Positions 1-5,569 of a stretch of 39,676 bases of DNA are shown here, one piece after another. The stretch spans positions 1 through 39,676 of the forward strand of contig JAYVEP010000058.1 of the NCBI GenBank assembly GCA_043749225.1, written 5' to 3'. Numbering within the stretch: position 1 is the first letter of the stretch; each line of letters begins with the position of its first letter. The DNA is from JANXUC01 sp043749225 (lineage in GTDB: Bacteria; Acidobacteriota; Terriglobia; Terriglobales; Acidobacteriaceae). A program made the position numbers and the translations under genes. The notes under the pieces are model-generated. The model did no database searches, had not been told where the DNA came from, and worked only from the letters and a program-made list of their open reading frames with translations.

Positions 1-154
1 AACCTCTCCGGCCGCCCCGCCCTGGCGGCCGTTACTTAAATGCTACGGGGCGACAAAGTCTCGTTGCAGTTAATACGACATTTTCTCGTTGCATCAACAA
101 CTCGCTGTACTCTGGCGAGCCACCAATCCCCGTTCACCCGCCAATTCCAGCCAG
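1..154. other. Chromosomal flank left of the transposon, no gene seen
   Basis: No convincing coding region. A GC-rich hairpin (CGGCCGCC at 9-16 pairing with GGCGGCCG at 24-31, 7-nt loop) opens the window and is followed by only a weak T-rich stretch. It could be the terminator or a structured repeat belonging to a gene outside the window. The remaining sequence is the flank into which the transposon at 163-3177 inserted. Confidence 0.5.
9..31. terminator. GC-rich hairpin, possible terminator
   Basis: Perfect 8-bp stem CGGCCGCC/GGCGGCCG around a 7-nt loop. The following bases (GTTACTTAAA) are not a real T-tract, so an intrinsic terminator is only a possibility; a REP-like structured repeat is the alternative. 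Confidence 0.3.
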
Positions 155-162
155 CCAATGTT
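155..162. repeat. Left target-site duplication (CCAATGTT)
   Basis: CCAATGTT directly abuts the left terminal inverted repeat and recurs at 3178-3185 directly abutting the right one. An exact 8-bp direct repeat on both outer edges is the scar expected from IS1-family transposition (usually 8-9 bp). Joining the flanks through one copy restores an uninterrupted upstream region of the radical SAM gene. Confidence 0.93.
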
Positions 163-180
163 GGTAGTGGTGCAGTTTGA
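163..180 (+). repeat. Left terminal inverted repeat
   Basis: GGTAGTGGTGCAGTTTGA, 18/18 identical to the reverse complement of 3160-3177. The match stops abruptly at the next base on the inner side, and the outer side passes straight into the target duplication, which fixes the element's left tip at base 163. Confidence 0.93.
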
Positions 181-312
181 GGCAACTCGACTTTCCTGAA
201 ATGAATCTGATATATAAGATTGGCATCAAACGTGCTTAGGAGGAATGGCTAAGCTTGGCTATAGACGTATTCGTCGCTACTGGCGATAATACTCGCGTTC
301 CAAAATTAGCTC
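181..312. other. Leader between left IR and first passenger gene
   Basis: AT-richer stretch with no supported gene. An AGGAGG at 239-244 lies one base before an ATG (245) that opens a 14-codon frame; the spacing is too short for a normal Shine-Dalgarno site, so I do not call it. Promoter elements for the 313-836 pair presumably lie here, but none stands out. Confidence 0.4.
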
Positions 313-630
313 ATGCTTGATGATCCTACAATTGAGGCCGCAACCGAATATTCAATTTTCAGATTCAAACGAGTAATCGAGTTAATCACCAATTTTTTCA
401 GTGAAGCATCTGTACTCGTTTTGGTTTTTGGATTATTGGATATGTATTCCACGAATCGGCTAACGTGGAATATTGGTGAGCTGGTGGCGGCTGCATCCGC
501 AGTTCTCTTTGCAGCCGCAATAAGTGTGCGACCGGTATTTTTCGTGATCCTGCGGTGGATGATTAGACACTCCATCACTGCAATTGATGGGGCGGCAATT
601 GACGGCGCGTCTCCACGGAGGGAGCTATGA
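313..630 (+). CDS. Small two-helix membrane protein, passenger of the transposon
   Basis: A 105-residue protein of unknown family. Two hydrophobic stretches are visible, roughly residues 24-44 and 57-82, separated by a short polar segment, so it is probably an inner-membrane hairpin protein with a short acidic N-terminus. A TAG stop lies just upstream in frame (307-309), so ATG 313 is the only plausible start in this frame; no good Shine-Dalgarno sequence precedes it. Its stop overlaps the start of the next gene (ATGA, 627-630), so the two are translationally coupled. It lies inside the IS1-family element, pointing toward the 3' end of the transposase. I cannot assign a function; small membrane toxins, immunity-like proteins and phage-defence effectors are all compatible. 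Confidence 0.6.
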   Translation: MLDDPTIEAATEYSIFRFKRVIELITNFFSEASVLVLVFGLLDMYSTNRLTWNIGELVAAASAVLFAAAISVRPVFFVILRWMIRHSITAIDGAAIDGASPRREL

Positions 631-836
631 TCTGGGTGGCGATTGGGTTGATATTTGCGGTGTGCGCGCTGGCGTTCCTAATGGTCCTGCTGGATGTTGC
701 CATACGTATGCGGAAAGAACACTACCAGATTCCTTACGTTCGAGAAAAAATGTCACAAGGCAATTTGTTCGACGAAGATTCAAGGTGTGATGACTTATCA
801 TGGCGACGTTTCAAGGAATCTAGCATTCATCGTTAG
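627..836 (+). CDS. Small single-helix membrane protein, passenger of the transposon
   Basis: A 69-residue protein with one strong N-terminal transmembrane helix (about residues 2-24) and a charged cytoplasmic-type tail rich in Arg, Lys, Asp and Glu. A strong ribosome-binding site (GGAGG, 616-620) sits 6 bases before the ATG, which is better than anything before its upstream partner. The start overlaps that partner's stop by four bases. Its own stop overlaps the convergent transposase stop by four bases (833-836), a very compact end-to-end arrangement. No family recognised. Coupling to the 313-630 gene suggests the two products work together, possibly as a membrane complex. Confidence 0.6.
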   Translation: MIWVAIGLIFAVCALAFLMVLLDVAIRMRKEHYQIPYVREKMSQGNLFDEDSRCDDLSWRRFKESSIHR

Positions 837-1657
837 CTCAGTAGGTCTATCAGTTCCTCGATTGTCCAGACGTGATCCGCAATGCCAGCTTCCATCGCGG
901 GGGTGACTCGCAAAGTCTTGTGTACTCGGCAAAAGTTGTAGTGCAAAAAGTACAAGGCAACCGCGTGCCCGTGGTTCTCCAGTTTCTTGCTGAATCCGTT
1001 TGTTAAGCGCGTGAAACGGCGCATTCCCATTCGCATCGAAAGGTTCTGACGTTCCACGAAGGACGTGCTGACATGCTTAGGATCGGGCGATCCGGCTAGG
1101 ACTCCTGTGCGGCATCCGATGCAGGTTGCAGGGCTGTAGCGGGACTCAGGATTGTCATTGGATGCTCCGTAGATTTTGACCAGCATTGCATAGTCAATAT
1201 CCCCACCGAATGCATTCTCCACGGCTTCCGCATAGACCCTATGGCCATCGGTCGTGAGCTGGATTCGTGTCTTGATGCGGCTAGCAACGTCCTGCATGAA
1301 CACGTGCGCTGTTTCCGCCCCGCGCTGCCCTAGCGTGTAGGAGATGATGAGCTTGGTATCCGCGTCTATTGCGGTCCAGGTCCAAATATCGCCCCAGCCC
1401 TGCTTTACTTTTTCCTCGCTGGTATTTTTCATCTTCGCGCCCACAAAAGCCCAAATTTCGTCGGCCTGTACGCGGCGCACGCGGAGGTTACGCACGTTCC
1501 GATTGTGGTACGATGCTGCGGCGCATCCTAGGTCTTTGAGGAGCTTGAGAACGGTGTGCTTCGCGACCCCTGTCATACGACAGGTGGCGTTGATGGACGT
1601 GCCCTCAACTAGCGCTGCAACCACATTCGCTTTTCGAGCCATACTCAAGCAGTTCAT
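833..1657 (-). CDS. IS1-family transposase (DDE type)
   Basis: A 274-residue transposase that would cut and join the 18-bp ends of the surrounding element. The N-terminal 45 residues form a small helix-turn-helix (VEGTSINATCRMTGVAKHTVLKLL-like, pattern of the IS1 'InsA' part), followed by the catalytic domain with DEIWAFVG (first Asp), TTDGHRVY (second Asp) and the ERQNLSMRMGMRRFTR segment (Glu), ending with the HYNFCRVHKTLR block typical of IS1-type DDE enzymes. It is one uninterrupted frame, unlike E. coli IS1, which needs a -1 frameshift to join InsA and InsB. The start at 1657 follows the family's usual 'MN.LS.A.R' beginning; ATG 1642 is an alternative because the predicted transcription start lies near 1657. 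The gene is convergent with 627-836 and divergent from the toxin-antitoxin-like cassette. Confidence 0.92.
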   Translation of the reverse strand: MNCLSMARKANVVAALVEGTSINATCRMTGVAKHTVLKLLKDLGCAAASYHNRNVRNLRVRRVQADEIWAFVGAKMKNTSEEKVKQGWGDIWTWTAIDADTKLIISYTLGQRGAETAHVFMQDVASRIKTRIQLTTDGHRVYAEAVENAFGGDIDYAMLVKIYGASNDNPESRYSPATCIGCRTGVLAGSPDPKHVSTSFVERQNLSMRMGMRRFTRLTNGFSKKLENHGHAVALYFLHYNFCRVHKTLRVTPAMEAGIADHVWTIEELIDLLS

Positions 1658-1663
1658 TGATAT

Positions 1664-1693
1664 ATAATAAATATGTTATATTGATCTAGTCAA
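1664..1693 (-). promoter_or_regulatory. Candidate sigma-70 promoter for the transposase
   Basis: On the minus strand TTGACT (1693-1688) is followed after 18 bases by TATTAT (1669-1664). This is the best promoter in a very AT-rich divergent region (1658-1729). Near-palindromic runs here (ATATAA...TTATAT at about 1662-1681, and ACATA...TATGT at about 1707-1723) could be operators for the XRE protein encoded downstream, which would let one regulator control both cassette and transposase. That last point is inference. Confidence 0.4.
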
Positions 1694-1729
1694 GAAAAAA
1701 GCGTTTACATATAACTTTTATGTGATATT

Positions 1730-2089
1730 ATGAAACCTGACTGGGAATTCCGGCCCGTAAAGACCGCCAAGAGGAACGCCTTGGTCGCTTGGCTGTCCGG
1801 AAAGCTACAGCTTCAGGCGAAGGTAGATGCCACACTGCGCCGTCTGAAGGTTATATGGCCAACATGGCCGATGCCCTACTACAGGCCACTAGGGGGCGGG
1901 GCTGGCGAGATCAGGCTGGACGATGCGAAGGTGGAGCACCGGATTTATGGATATTTCAGTGGTAAGTGTTTCGTAATTATGTTTGCTGACAGTGACAAGA
2001 AAATGCAGCAACAGTCGATCAAACAGGCCAAAAAACTAAGAAAACAATTCGCCGAAACTCCTCCCCCAACGGAGCGATACGATGTCTAA
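1730..2089 (+). CDS. RelE/HigB-like (Gp49-type) putative toxin
   Basis: A 119-residue basic protein resembling phage-derived Gp49/HigB mRNA interferases of the RelE superfamily. The middle has the typical order: a helix with 'DATLRRL', a 'YYRPLGGGAGEIRLDD' segment matching the 'P.. G..EIR..' core, 'HRIYGYFSGKCFVIMFA' beta strands, and a 'QQQSIKQAKKLRKQF' C-terminal helix with the lysine/arginine run of the family. The usual role is ribosome-dependent mRNA cleavage, neutralised by an XRE antitoxin encoded just downstream. The next gene overlaps its last eight bases. The toxin-first order is characteristic of HigBA modules. The N-terminal 25 residues are longer than in the smallest family members. 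The family call is by pattern only; toxicity is not shown. Confidence 0.72.
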   Translation: MKPDWEFRPVKTAKRNALVAWLSGKLQLQAKVDATLRRLKVIWPTWPMPYYRPLGGGAGEIRLDDAKVEHRIYGYFSGKCFVIMFADSDKKMQQQSIKQAKKLRKQFAETPPPTERYDV

Positions 2090-2654
2090 GGAAGTTCTCC
2101 TTGAGAAGCTCACAAGCCAGACCTATCGGGACGCTTTCATATCCGAGGAAATTGATATAGGACTCCCGATGCAATTGCGCGCCATGAGAGAGGCGCGGGG
2201 TTGGCATCAGAAATATATTGCGGAAAAAATGGAAACCAAACAGCCGCGTTTTTCCTTAATGGAGAAACCTGGATATGGAAAGTTCTCGCTTAATACCCTG
2301 AAAAAACTGGCATCAATTTTTAATGTGGGGCTGATTGTCAGCTTCGTTCCATACAGTGAAATGATTGATTTTGTGGATGGATTCAGCAATAAACGGTTAG
2401 CTGCTCCCAGTTTCACTAGTGAATATTTGGCATTACAGCGCCGCTTTTCCAAGCGAAACAATCTTAGTGAGGAAGCAGGCAGCCAACAAGGGTTGGATTT
2501 TTCGGGAGATGCTTCCCGTCCAGCCACTCCAGCCGATTATAAGTTTCCTACGGATAAGACTTCGCCTGTAGACAGCGGGGATGAAACCGAAGTCGCGGGT
2601 TCTTTCATGGGCGCTGGTGACCCGAAGCCCGCTCAGCAACAATTGGGATACTGA
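2082..2654 (+). CDS. XRE-family regulator, putative antitoxin
   Basis: A 190-residue protein with a Cro/C1-type helix-turn-helix at about residues 27-80: 'LRAMREARGWHQKYIAEKM' forms the first helices, then 'KQPRFSLMEKPGYGKFSLNTLKKLASIF'. The tail beyond residue 120 is Ser/Pro/Asp-rich and probably disordered, as in antitoxins that fold on their toxin. The ATG overlaps the end of the toxin-like gene by eight bases, with GGAG nine bases upstream, so the two are translationally coupled. It most likely binds its own promoter (AT-rich dyads around 1662-1723) and neutralises the 1730-2089 product. The long tail and the third gene behind it are not part of a minimal HigBA module. Confidence 0.8.
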   Translation: MSKEVLLEKLTSQTYRDAFISEEIDIGLPMQLRAMREARGWHQKYIAEKMETKQPRFSLMEKPGYGKFSLNTLKKLASIFNVGLIVSFVPYSEMIDFVDGFSNKRLAAPSFTSEYLALQRRFSKRNNLSEEAGSQQGLDFSGDASRPATPADYKFPTDKTSPVDSGDETEVAGSFMGAGDPKPAQQQLGY

Positions 2655-2661
2655 GGAGATT

Positions 2662-3012
2662 ATGGATACTGAACCAATCGTGAAACCGACAAGAGAGATC
2701 GAAATTCAGATTCCCGAAGGTGGGCTGTTCAAGTTTTACGCTAATAACCTACAGATGGCATCAACTGCCTTTGATATTAGAGTTTTGTTCGGGCGGGTAG
2801 CAGGTGCAACGGAGACCAAAGTTCTCATCGATCAGCGAGTCGAAATCACTATGACTTGGCTAGAAGCCAAAGTCTTAGCGGATTTCTTAAATACTAATAT
2901 TAAGGCATTCGAGGATCTTAACGGACCTCTGAAATTGCCGAAGAATCTTGACAAAATCATCGCGCCCGATACATTCGGAGACTCTAAAAATAGACCTATT
3001 GATTCTCTGTAG
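2662..3012 (+). CDS. DUF3467-like protein, third gene of the toxin-antitoxin-like cassette
   Basis: A 116-residue protein. The core 'FKFYANNLQMASTAFDIRVLFGRV' followed by 'VEITMTWLEAKVLADFLNTNIKAFED' matches the pattern of DUF3467 (strand 'YAN...T.FD..L.FG', then 'V..TM....AK.L...L..NI..YE'). The biochemical role of DUF3467 is unknown to me. ATG 2662 was chosen because AGGAG (2654-2658) lies immediately before it and the stop of the XRE gene is seven bases upstream. The same frame is open further left, but only within the XRE gene. Tight packing with the toxin and XRE genes suggests a three-gene module. Its 3' end overlaps the antisense 38-aa gene by 17 bases. Confidence 0.75.
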   Translation: MDTEPIVKPTREIEIQIPEGGLFKFYANNLQMASTAFDIRVLFGRVAGATETKVLIDQRVEITMTWLEAKVLADFLNTNIKAFEDLNGPLKLPKNLDKIIAPDTFGDSKNRPIDSL

Positions 3013-3112
3013 CGTCCCTGACAATCCGTGCAGCAGCTTGGCTAAAATCCTCGCGCTTGCGGGTCGTTTTCTTTTTAGCGGCTTTCTTGGGTGCAACCTT
3101 CTTTTTCGCCAT
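2996..3112 (-). CDS. 38-residue Lys-rich small protein
   Basis: Reads MAKKKVAPKKAAKKKTTRKR followed by EDFSQAAARIVRDATENQ and a TAG stop. The first half is a Lys/Arg/Ala tail resembling histone H1-like or RNA-binding tails. The second half is a conserved-looking amphipathic helix ('EDFSQAAARIVR.ATE') that I recall from short proteins in Acidobacteriota and other bacteria. It is too short for most gene finders. It sits just inside the right transposon end, antisense to the DUF3467-like gene with a 17-base overlap at the 3' ends. Upstream (GGGAAACTGTGGGC before ATG) there is no strong Shine-Dalgarno. The ordered, low-entropy composition is what convinces me; function is unknown, nucleic-acid binding is a guess. 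Confidence 0.55.
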   Translation of the reverse strand: MAKKKVAPKKAAKKKTTRKREDFSQAAARIVRDATENQ

Positions 3113-3159
3113 GCCCACAGTTTCCCACAGAGCCTAAAATAGCGCCAGCCCTGTGGATT

Positions 3160-3177
3160 TCAAACTGCACCACTACC
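3160..3177 (-). repeat. Right terminal inverted repeat
   Basis: TCAAACTGCACCACTACC, perfect reverse complement of the left end at 163-180. It is followed immediately by the second CCAATGTT copy, defining base 3177 as the right tip of the element. Confidence 0.93.
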
Positions 3178-3185
3178 CCAATGTT
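3178..3185. repeat. Right target-site duplication (CCAATGTT)
   Basis: Exact copy of 155-162, adjoining the right inverted repeat. Downstream chromosome continues GCTGATCTTGCAC and reaches the radical SAM start codon after 53 bases. Confidence 0.93.
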
Positions 3186-3238
3186 GCTGATCTTGCACTT
3201 CCCAGCGTTGTGTGTTGCCATAGTAGTTAGCGAAAAGC

Positions 3239-4258
3239 ATGTCCTCTACATCCACCAAACTCCGCAGACGCATGAAGGGTCTGGTCCGCGACGCTCGCGG
3301 CTTGCGCGCCGTCAGCAAGGCCGTGCTGTCGACGAATCATCCTCTGCTGGCCCATATCATTCCCATGCGGCGTTGCAATCTTTCCTGCACTTATTGCAAC
3401 GAGTACGACGATGTTTCGAAGCCCGTTCCTTTAGACGACATGTTCCGTCGCGTCGACAAGCTGGGAGAACTCGGCACCTCGGTGATCACAATCAGCGGCG
3501 GAGAACCTTTGCTGCATCCGGAGTTGGATGACGTCATCCGGCGCATTCGGAAAAACGGCGCGATTGCCGGCATGATCACCAACGGATATTTACTTGTCGC
3601 GGAACGCATTCAGAGGCTCAACTCTGCTGGCCTGGAATGGCTGCAGATCAGCATTGATAATGTGATGCCGGATGATGTTTCGAAAAAGAGTCTGAAGGTT
3701 CTGGATAAGAAGCTGCAACTGCTGGCTGAACACGCCGATTTCCACGTGAACATCAATTCCGTCGTCGGCGGAGGCGTGAATAATCCACAAGATGCGCTGA
3801 CCATAGGCAATCGCGCTTTAGAACTGGGCTTTACGTCGACGGTAGGGATTATTCACGACGGCAGCGGACAGCTCCAGCCTCTCCGCGACGAAGAAAAGCG
3901 CGTCTATCACGAGATGAAGGCCATGGAGAAAAGCAGCTTCACGCGCGTGAATTCCTTCCAGGACAATATTGCTCTTGGCAAGGCGAACACATGGCGTTGC
4001 CGCGCAGGATCGCGATATCTCTATATTTGCGAGAACGGCCTTGTTCATTACTGTTCGCAGCAGCGCGGCTATCCTGGCGTTCCACTCGAAGAATACACAA
4101 AGGAAGATATGCGCCGGGAATACATGACCGAGAAGGGCTGCGCCCCGCATTGCACCGTTTCATGCGTGCATCAAGTATCGATTTTTGACCGCTGGCGCGA
4201 TCCACAAACGCCTTCAGCAGCCGCAGCGGAAAACCGGGAATTAGTCCAGATCAAGTAA
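3239..4258 (+). CDS. Radical SAM protein with C-terminal Cys cluster
   Basis: A 339-residue radical SAM enzyme. The 4Fe-4S/SAM motif is C46-x3-C50-x2-C53 ('RRCNLSCTYCNEY'), followed by the 'ISGGEPLLHPEL' GGE motif and the 'MITNGYLL' strand, the MoaA/PqqE-type layout. After about residue 250 there is a second Cys-rich part ('WRCRAGSRYLYICENGLVHYCSQQ', then 'CAPHCTVSCVHQ'), reminiscent of a SPASM/twitch auxiliary cluster. The substrate cannot be told; no peptide precursor gene is obvious next to it. The transposon insertion ends 53 bases before the ATG, so the native promoter of this gene may have been displaced or replaced. The following DinB gene starts 14 bases after the stop and is probably cotranscribed. 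Confidence 0.88.
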   Translation: MSSTSTKLRRRMKGLVRDARGLRAVSKAVLSTNHPLLAHIIPMRRCNLSCTYCNEYDDVSKPVPLDDMFRRVDKLGELGTSVITISGGEPLLHPELDDVIRRIRKNGAIAGMITNGYLLVAERIQRLNSAGLEWLQISIDNVMPDDVSKKSLKVLDKKLQLLAEHADFHVNINSVVGGGVNNPQDALTIGNRALELGFTSTVGIIHDGSGQLQPLRDEEKRVYHEMKAMEKSSFTRVNSFQDNIALGKANTWRCRAGSRYLYICENGLVHYCSQQRGYPGVPLEEYTKEDMRREYMTEKGCAPHCTVSCVHQVSIFDRWRDPQTPSAAAAENRELVQIK

Positions 4259-4272
4259 GCAGCGAGGAAATC

Positions 4273-4794
4273 ATGTACGAGACACCGCAAGAATACACGC
4301 AGCGAATCCTGGCGAACCTCGATGGCAAACCAGCTTTAAGTGTGCAGAAATCTACGCCGCAAAAGCTCGCCACGCTAACGAAACGCATGGACCGGAAGCG
4401 ACTTACGAAGCGACCAGCCCCGGGCAAGTGGTCCGTGGCAGAGATTCTTGCGCACTTGGCCGATTCCGAGTTGGTCATCGGATGCCGCTTGCGCATGATC
4501 TTGAGCTCGAATGGCACGCCGATCCAGGGCTACGATCAAGATGCCTGGGCTTCCACGTTTAACTATGCCAAGCGCGATCCAAAAGCTTCGCTGGAGACAT
4601 TTCGCGTATTGCGAGAAAGCAACCTCGCTGTATTGAAGACTGTTCCGAAGACTCTTTGGGAAAACTACGGCATGCACTCGGAACGCGGCAGGGAAACCGT
4701 GACGCACTTCACAAATCTGGTTGCTGGTCACGACTTGAACCACCTACGGCAGATTGAGCAGATTCTAAAGCCGAAAAGCGCAGCGAAAAGCTAG
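4273..4794 (+). CDS. DinB-family protein
   Basis: A 173-residue four-helix DinB/YfiT-like protein (DinB_2 type). Visible landmarks are 'RPAPGKWSVAEILAHLADSELVIGCRLRMIL' in the first half and 'GHDLNHLRQIEQIL' near the C-terminus; the His residues in HLAD and GHDLNH would be the metal ligands. Members are usually metal-dependent hydrolases or thiol transferases (bacillithiol- or mycothiol-related S-transferases) or of unknown function. It directly follows the radical SAM gene on the same strand with a 14-base gap (GAGGAA before ATG), suggesting an operon. A second, secreted DinB-like gene lies convergent at 4890-5405. Confidence 0.85.
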   Translation: MYETPQEYTQRILANLDGKPALSVQKSTPQKLATLTKRMDRKRLTKRPAPGKWSVAEILAHLADSELVIGCRLRMILSSNGTPIQGYDQDAWASTFNYAKRDPKASLETFRVLRESNLAVLKTVPKTLWENYGMHSERGRETVTHFTNLVAGHDLNHLRQIEQILKPKSAAKS

Positions 4795-4815
4795 CTGCAG
4801 CAACGCGCAACCCCT

Positions 4816-4870
4816 ACGCTTGTCATTCCGAACGGCCTTATCGTGAGGAATCTGCTGTTGCGCTGATCTA
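4816..4870 (+). repeat. Interspersed TGTCATTCCGA repeat, copy 1
   Basis: Contains TGTCATTCCGAACGGC...TCGTGAGGAATCTGCTGTTG, with internal ATTCC/GGAAT dyad. Closely matches the copy at 38841-38890 and more loosely those at 5449-5481 (inverted) and 5510-5566. It lies between two convergent genes, where it could act in transcription termination. Confidence 0.7.
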
Positions 4871-4889
4871 GCGCTGCGGCGCCATCGCT

Positions 4890-5405
4890 TTACTTCTTCG
4901 CCGTCGGCGGCAGCAATCCATTCAGTCGCAAATACATTGCAGCAGCCGCGTAGTGGTCCGCCCAGTCATTGGTGAGGGCAATGGCAGCCCAGGCACGCGG
5001 AACAGGCTCCCCGCCATGTCCTTTAACGGTGTCACCGAGCTTCGAGTCATCCATCTTCTCGACAGCCTTGGCGCAATAATCGAAAGATTGCTGCAACTCG
5101 GCAGCTAGTTTTTCCTTGGTATCTGTTTCTTTCAATTCGGAAGCCTTGGGCGCAGGCGCGTCTCCGAGCAGCGAACACAGATGATTGTTGGACTCGGTGA
5201 TATGCATGACCAGATGCGCGAACGTCATCTGCTCCGGCGTCGGCTTGTAAGAGAACTTCGCGGCAGGCATTTCGTCGACGGCAGCGATCAGCTTCTTCTG
5301 TTGGCGCGGGAGCATGTCACGCAAGACGGTGCTGACAGGGTTCTTGATTTGAGCAAGCGCGGCGCTGGCAGTCAGGATGAGGGCGATACAGAAAAGTTTC
5401 TTCAT
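4890..5405 (-). CDS. Secreted DinB-like protein
   Basis: A 171-residue protein with a clear signal peptide (MKKLFCIALILTASAALAQ, cleavage expected after ALA) and a DinB-type helical domain: 'KFSYKPTPEQMTFAHLVMHITESNNHLCSLL' carries the first His pair and 'ALTNDWADHYAAAAMYLRLNGLLPP' the last. ATG 5405 is preferred because GGAG lies ten bases upstream and the signal peptide starts there; a longer form from 5435 has no ribosome site. Periplasmic DinB-like proteins are abundant in Acidobacteriota, their function largely unknown. It is convergent with the cytoplasmic DinB gene at 4273-4794. Confidence 0.85.
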   Translation of the reverse strand: MKKLFCIALILTASAALAQIKNPVSTVLRDMLPRQQKKLIAAVDEMPAAKFSYKPTPEQMTFAHLVMHITESNNHLCSLLGDAPAPKASELKETDTKEKLAAELQQSFDYCAKAVEKMDDSKLGDTVKGHGGEPVPRAWAAIALTNDWADHYAAAAMYLRLNGLLPPTAKK

Positions 5406-5448
5406 GGTGTACGTCTCCAGAGGGAAAGAATACATGATTGGCTGGAAG

Positions 5449-5481
5449 AGCAGATTCCTCGCCCTTGCTTCGGAATGGCAA
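5449..5481 (-). repeat. Interspersed repeat, inverted copy 2
   Basis: On the minus strand reads TTGCCATTCCGAAGCAAGGG then CGAGGAATCTGC, matching the family core TCATTCCGA...GAGGAATCTGC in reverse orientation to its neighbour at 5510-5566. The two copies form a head-to-head pair in the 128 bp between 5436 and 5569. Confidence 0.6.
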
Positions 5482-5509
5482 ATTCGTCGGAATGATTATT
5501 GAAAGAATT

Positions 5510-5566
5510 ACGCTTGTCATTCCGAAGGGCTTCAGCCCTGAGGAGTCTGCTGCTTCCTGTGATCTA
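5510..5566 (+). repeat. Interspersed TGTCATTCCGA repeat, copy 3
   Basis: ACGCTTGTCATTCCGAAGGG at the left, CTGAGGAGTCTGCTGCTTCC at the right. The centre is a perfect dyad AGGGCT-TC-AGCCCT, so the transcript can fold. It lies just beyond the 3' end of the bamD-like gene and may serve as its terminator. Confidence 0.65.
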
Positions 5567-5569
5567 TTG

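Larger units (their letters stand above)
163..3177. mobile_element. IS1-family passenger-carrying transposon, complete
   Basis: A 3015-bp element bounded by perfect 18-bp terminal inverted repeats (GGTAGTGGTGCAGTTTGA at 163-180, complement at 3160-3177) and an exact 8-bp target duplication. The ends begin GGT...TGC, in the style of IS1 termini as I remember them, and the only transposase inside (833-1657) is IS1-like, so ends and enzyme agree. A plain IS1 is under 1 kb; this one is about four times larger because of passengers: two small membrane proteins on the left and, on the right, a RelE/HigB-like gene, an XRE gene, a DUF3467-like gene and a 38-aa Lys-rich gene. The interior is visibly more AT-rich than the flanking chromosome, fitting acquisition from elsewhere. 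Intact ends, intact transposase and a perfect duplication suggest a recent insertion. This architecture fits a 'transporter IS', moving accessory genes without a second IS copy. Confidence 0.9.

Noticed and set aside
245..289. 14-codon basic frame MAKLGYRRIRRYWR after an AGGAGG
   Set aside because: The Shine-Dalgarno lies one base from the ATG, too close to work, and the peptide is too short to judge.
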